Shown here piece after piece: positions 59,888-64,000 of a DNA stretch of 64,000 nucleotides. The notes under the pieces were generated by a model, which worked only from the letters and a program-made list of their open reading frames with translations, searched no databases and had not been told where the DNA came from. The translations under genes and the position numbers were made by a program. The first letter of the stretch is position 1. The number at the start of each line of letters is the position of its first letter. Origin of the DNA: Butyrivibrio fibrisolvens (lineage in GTDB: Bacteria > Bacillota > Clostridia > Lachnospirales > Lachnospiraceae); contig NZ_CP065800.1 in the NCBI RefSeq assembly GCF_023206215.1, forward strand, positions 2,356,001 to 2,420,000, read 5' to 3'.

Positions 59888-61151
59888 AAAAAGTAGATAT
59901 CCAAAGAGAAAGCCTATTAAAATAAGACGCATCAGGAAAAGAAGAAATAGAATAGTAAAAAATGTTTTGAAGATAATAATTCCATTTTTGTTATTATATT
60001 GTTTTTTTGTATTTTGTATTGTGCTGATAAACGGATCAGATGGTAATGGCAATAATACAGGCAATAACATAGATAGTAGCGTAGCTATAGAGAATTCTGA
60101 TCGTCCTAACGGGGACTATATTTTTGATAATGAATACAATATAGGGTACAGGGCATATGATAGAGGTTCGGATCATATTGATGTATCGGATTATAAAGGT
60201 GATCATCGTGATGAAATCCTTGATTATGTCATTGAGATAAGTCCTGATATGAAAGACGGATCACTCTATATGACTTACAGCATACGCTGGCTTGTGCTGG
60301 ATTCTTATGACGATGAACTTACATGGGTTAAGGTAGGTATACCAAATAAATACACAGAAGATATAAAAGCATTAAGCGATAATATTGATTCTATATATTA
60401 TATAGAGAACTCTGGTGATTATGTGCGTATAGATTTTGATGACTCCTATAGAGAAGGGGATGTAGTAGAATTTTCTTTTTCTATACATGCGCACAGGCTC
60501 TATACTGATAGCGGAGCATTTAGGCATTATAGCTATACTCCGGGGTGGTTTGATGAAATAGACGTGGACCGCGTAATGGTTATATGGGATATTCATGACA
60601 ATTCCAAGACCTCCAATATTGTATGTGAAAATACGAATATTAAAGAGGAAGACGGGATGATCTTCTTTACGAGATCGCTTGAAGCAGGACGCCGTTTTGA
60701 GATAAGTATAGATCTGCCGGAAAAAGATTTTGAAGTAAGTGATTCCTATAACGAAGAGCTTAAGGATTATTCTGATGATATAGGATTTTTATTAATATTT
60801 ATAATGTTGATAGCAGTGCTTTCACTTTCGCTTTCAAGTTTTATTTTTGAAATAAAGGCAATAATATGGTCTATGGATGCATATATAAAAGGAAGATCTG
60901 TAAAAAGAATGCCCAGGAAGACGTTTTCTGATTATATGAAACAATATAGAAGAGATCATATAATGGAGTATGAAAAGACTTTATCTAATCGAAGATCCGG
61001 GCATTATGGCAGCTACAGAGGCGGAGGAGGCTGTGCATGCGCCTGCGCATGTGCTTGTGCAGGCGGTGGCCGGGCAGGCTGCAGTACCAAGGATTTTTAT
61101 GGTACAATGTTAGATACAAAGCAGATTCACAGAATTATTGCAAGATCATGA
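59877..61151 (+). CDS. Membrane protein with a cytosolic Cys-Ala repeat tail
   Basis: The first 27 residues are strongly basic, then a membrane helix (VLKIIIPFLLLYCFFVFCIVLI). An extracellular domain follows (DGSLYMTYSIRWLVLDSYDDELTWVKVGIPN..., resembling DUF2207-type domains) to about residue 300. A second membrane helix (IGFLLIFIMLIAVLSLSLSSF) leads into a cytosolic tail. The tail carries GGGG then five Cys-Ala repeats, GGGRAGC and STKDF; cysteines are at 386, 388, 390, 392, 394 and 402. By the positive-inside rule the tail faces the cytosol, where the radical SAM enzyme would act. The start is a TTG with AGAGGTGA upstream. Confidence 0.8.
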   Translation: MSYRKSRYPKRKPIKIRRIRKRRNRIVKNVLKIIIPFLLLYCFFVFCIVLINGSDGNGNNTGNNIDSSVAIENSDRPNGDYIFDNEYNIGYRAYDRGSDHIDVSDYKGDHRDEILDYVIEISPDMKDGSLYMTYSIRWLVLDSYDDELTWVKVGIPNKYTEDIKALSDNIDSIYYIENSGDYVRIDFDDSYREGDVVEFSFSIHAHRLYTDSGAFRHYSYTPGWFDEIDVDRVMVIWDIHDNSKTSNIVCENTNIKEEDGMIFFTRSLEAGRRFEISIDLPEKDFEVSDSYNEELKDYSDDIGFLLIFIMLIAVLSLSLSSFIFEIKAIIWSMDAYIKGRSVKRMPRKTFSDYMKQYRRDHIMEYEKTLSNRRSGHYGSYRGGGGCACACACACAGGGRAGCSTKDFYGTMLDTKQIHRIIARS

Positions 61152-61258
61152 TGAATAAGCATTCTGACTTGCTGATTTAAGATCAAAGGTGAACACGTCG
61201 TCAACCTTGTTCATCATCGGATATAACTTCCGGTAACATTTATAGAAAGAGGACTAAT

Positions 61259-64000
61259 ATGGCATCAAAACTTTTACTTGTCGATGGACACAGTATTCTT
61301 AACAGGGCCTTTTATGGTATGCCTGATCTGACCAATTCCGAAGGTCTTCATACCAATGCGGTTATTGGCTTTTTAAATATTTTCTTCAAACTTCTTGATG
61401 AGGAGAATCCTGACTACGTAGTCGTTGCCTTTGATACTAGTGCGCCTACATTCAGACATAATATATTCAAAGAGTATAAGGGAACCCGTAAACCTATGCC
61501 GGCAGAGCTCCATGAGCAGGTGCCGCTTCTTAAAGAGGTTCTTGATACTATGGGCGTAAGGCGTTATGAAGAGCCGGGACTTGAAGCAGATGACATCCTT
61601 GGAACACTTGCAAAAAGAGCAGAATCTCAGGGTATGATCGTAACGCTTGTATCAGGAGATAGAGACCTTCTGCAGATAGCAAGTGACAATATCCTTATAG
61701 CTAACCCTAAGACTAAGGGCGGACAGACAACTGTAGAGAGGTATCACACCCAGGAAGTTATAGATGAATGGGGCGTAACTCCTGAGAAGTTCGTAGAACT
61801 TAAGGCTCTTATGGGAGATTCATCTGATAATATCCCCGGAGTTCCTAAAGTTGGACCTAAGACTGCCAAGGAACTCATGCAGACTTATGGCTCTATAGCA
61901 GGTATCTATGAGCATGTAGAAGAGATCACCAAGAATGCTATAAGAGAGTCACTTAAGGCCAATAAAGAAAGCTGCGACCTTTCATATACTCTGGCTCTTA
62001 TCAAGACGGATGCAGACTTTGAACTTCCATGGGACAGTGCAAAACGTGTTAACTATTTAAATGAAAATGCATACAAAGAGTATAAGAGGCTTGGCTTTAA
62101 GAGACTCTTATCCAAGTTCTCTCAGGAAATTGTTGATAAGGCTTTTGCAAGTGTTGGAGAATCGGGTAATACGAATGCTGTTGATGCAGCTTTTAATGCA
62201 GCTTCCAATGCAGTATCTAATGCAGCTGATCCTAATGGAATCGCTTCAAATGGAGAGGCTATTAAGGGTGCAGCTTTGGACGGAGTATCTGTTGATAAGG
62301 CATCTGCAGGGGCTGTTGCTGATACAAGTAATTTAAATACTAAGTCTTCATCTACCGGTAATATAGAAGAAGCTGGTGATAATCAGGATGAGATTATTAT
62401 AAATCTCCTTAAACAGGTTCCGCAGCAGATAGAAGCTATATCAGTTACTTCATTTGACGAAGCAGAAGATATTATAAGAAAAGCGAAAGAGTATGCTGCA
62501 GGTAATAATGACAGATTTATAGGCTATAGCGTCATAGAAGATTCCAAAGATCCTGATGATTTCATCGGTCTTGGCATATCCTACGAGAATTGCAAAGCAT
62601 ATTTCTTAAGGCATACAGAGAAGTTTACTTTAGAATACGCAGGTAAGGTTCTTGAAGATCTGTCCAAGGATTGCAGACTTACAACTTTTGATATTAAGAA
62701 TACCTACCATCTTTTTACCCCATATGAAATTGACCATAAGAAGGAAAAAGGTGATTTTGATATACTTATAGGCGCTTACCTTCTTAATCCCTTAAAGGAC
62801 GACTACACTCCTGAAGATATAGCAGGAGAGCATCTTGGAAGGATGATGAGAAGCTATAAGGAGCGCTTTGGTAAGAGCAGCCTTAAAGAACTTATAGAGG
62901 TTCCACAGCAGATGACACTGGATCTTGGAATACCTATGCCTGCTGATGATGATTCTGCCAAGAAGTCTTCCAAGAAGTCCAAGAAGGCCCTGGAGCCTCA
63001 GATCCTTCCGGAAGATGCTCTTAAACAGATCGTTGAGTATGCTGCAGAAATTGCCAATACATCACTACTCGCAGCGCCGATTATTGAGAAGAAGCTTGCG
63101 AATACCAAGATGCTTGATCTTATGAATGATATTGAGATGCCGCTTTCTTTTGTCTTATATTCTATGGAAAAAGAAGGTATCATCTGCAGGCGCGATGCTC
63201 TTAAAGAGTATGGAGATCAGCTCACAGGAAGAATAGCAGAGCTTGAGTGCAATATTTATAAAGAGGCAGGAGAAGAGTTCAATATCAATTCTCCCAAGCA
63301 GCTTGGAGTTATACTTTTTGAAAAGCTTGGATATGAAGGCGGCAAGAAGACCAAGACCGGATATTCTACATCAGCTGACGTACTTGATAAGCTTGCACCG
63401 GAGCACCCTTTTGTCAAGGATATCCTTGAATACAGAGCACTTACCAAGCTTAAGAGTACCTATGCAGACGGCCTTGCAGACTATATCGAATCCGACAACA
63501 GGATTCATACAGTATTCAATCAGACGATAACTGCAACAGGAAGAATCTCATCTTCTGAGCCTAACCTTCAGAATATTCCTATGCGTACAGAACTGGGACG
63601 AGCTATTCGTAAGGTATTCGTTCCCAAGGATGGGTACGTATTTGCAGATGCCGATTACAGCCAGGTAGAGCTTAGAATCCTTGCAGATATGTGCGCTGAT
63701 GAGGGACTTCTTGAAGATTACAGATCAGGCAAGGATATACACAGAGCAACAGCTTCCAAGGTATTCCATACTCCTTTTGAAGAGGTTACTGACACTCAGA
63801 GACGTAATGCCAAGGCGGTTAACTTCGGTATCGTATACGGCATCAGTGTGTTCGGTCTTGCCAATGATCTTGGTATAAGCCGCGAAGAAGCCAAGGGATA
63901 TATGGAAGAGTATTTCAAGACATACCCTGGAGTTAAGGCTTATCAGGAAGCTTCTGTTGCATATGCCAAGGATCATGGATATAGTATCACGACATTTGGA
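61259..64000 (+). CDS. polA: DNA polymerase I (3' end outside window)
   Basis: The 5' nuclease domain (LLLVDGHSILNRAFYGMP..., GDRDLLQIASDN) and polymerase motifs A (DADYSQVELRI) and B (RRNAKAVNFGIVYGIS) are intact. An Ala/Asn/Ser-rich linker of about 80 residues (62150-62390) separates the nuclease from the 3'-5' exonuclease-like region, and a Lys/Ser-rich linker lies near 62950. The exonuclease region lacks the DxE of motif I (it reads FIGYSVIEDSK), so proofreading is probably absent, as in many Gram-positive Pol I enzymes. Start at the ATG behind AGAGGAC. Confidence 0.9.
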   Translation, partial: MASKLLLVDGHSILNRAFYGMPDLTNSEGLHTNAVIGFLNIFFKLLDEENPDYVVVAFDTSAPTFRHNIFKEYKGTRKPMPAELHEQVPLLKEVLDTMGVRRYEEPGLEADDILGTLAKRAESQGMIVTLVSGDRDLLQIASDNILIANPKTKGGQTTVERYHTQEVIDEWGVTPEKFVELKALMGDSSDNIPGVPKVGPKTAKELMQTYGSIAGIYEHVEEITKNAIRESLKANKESCDLSYTLALIKTDADFELPWDSAKRVNYLNENAYKEYKRLGFKRLLSKFSQEIVDKAFASVGESGNTNAVDAAFNAASNAVSNAADPNGIASNGEAIKGAALDGVSVDKASAGAVADTSNLNTKSSSTGNIEEAGDNQDEIIINLLKQVPQQIEAISVTSFDEAEDIIRKAKEYAAGNNDRFIGYSVIEDSKDPDDFIGLGISYENCKAYFLRHTEKFTLEYAGKVLEDLSKDCRLTTFDIKNTYHLFTPYEIDHKKEKGDFDILIGAYLLNPLKDDYTPEDIAGEHLGRMMRSYKERFGKSSLKELIEVPQQMTLDLGIPMPADDDSAKKSSKKSKKALEPQILPEDALKQIVEYAAEIANTSLLAAPIIEKKLANTKMLDLMNDIEMPLSFVLYSMEKEGIICRRDALKEYGDQLTGRIAELECNIYKEAGEEFNINSPKQLGVILFEKLGYEGGKKTKTGYSTSADVLDKLAPEHPFVKDILEYRALTKLKSTYADGLADYIESDNRIHTVFNQTITATGRISSSEPNLQNIPMRTELGRAIRKVFVPKDGYVFADADYSQVELRILADMCADEGLLEDYRSGKDIHRATASKVFHTPFEEVTDTQRRNAKAVNFGIVYGISVFGLANDLGISREEAKGYMEEYFKTYPGVKAYQEASVAYAKDHGYSITTFG

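Noticed and set aside
63243..63530. Plus-strand frame inside polA
   Set aside because: It is out of frame with the clearly conserved polymerase reading and has no independent support.

Overview
The window looks like a chromosomal segment from a low-to-moderate-GC anaerobic Firmicute, most likely a Butyrivibrio/Pseudobutyrivibrio-type Lachnospiraceae. This is inferred from gene content and style: AAA ATPases of the DUF4143 kind, an Rpn-type protein, TupA-like ATP-grasp enzymes, GlgX, strong GGAGG ribosome sites and A/T-rich spacers. No rRNA, tRNA, CRISPR array or intact prophage was seen.

Layout. 1-1263: the tail of one AAA ATPase and a broken copy of another. 1264-8581: a surface-polymer locus with three TupA-like ATP-grasp enzymes, a frameshifted GT4 glycosyltransferase, a D-Ala-D-Ala ligase homologue and a Wzm/Wzt-type ABC exporter. 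8625-12670: an Rpn fragment, an AAA ATPase behind a helically phased ATAAA array, an XRE regulator, and a secreted Thr/Gln-rich protein behind repeated palindromes. 12823-20838: a second glycan locus with a GT-C membrane transferase, a DPM-synthase-like GT2, a GT4-like protein, a GT2 and a GlfT2-like transferase. 20888-27289: a brnTA toxin-antitoxin pair, an acyl-CoA ligase, a zinc-finger anti-sigma-like protein, a PfkB kinase, an acyltransferase, an XRE-AbrB regulator and a GNAT.

27372-43670 is the most pathway-like stretch. It holds a GT2, a GT2 fused to a GH3-like domain, two HxxxDG condensation-type acyltransferases, a membrane acyltransferase, a heterodimeric ABC exporter, another GT2 and a STAS domain fused to an acyl-activating enzyme, with GlgX at the end. 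Gene order is tight, with overlaps and short gaps, which suggests one assembly line making and exporting an acylated glycan or glycolipid. The product cannot be read from sequence.

43671-58500 is accessory and mosaic. It contains a second ATAAA-array AAA ATPase, a large palindrome, a phosphatase, NUDIX, zinc-ribbon, nitrilase, HIT, DUF402, flavodoxin-like, methyltransferase, TetR and many GNAT genes. Between them lie gene heads and tails, including a T-box remnant leading into a dead methionyl-tRNA synthetase start. 58517-61151 is a translationally coupled pair: a radical SAM/SPASM enzyme and a two-pass membrane protein with a cytosolic tail carrying five Cys-Ala repeats. This is my best candidate for an undescribed modification system. 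The window ends inside polA.

Cutting across the regions is a 96-bp repeat family with four copies whose arms show compensatory base changes and an interleaved, pseudoknot-like order.
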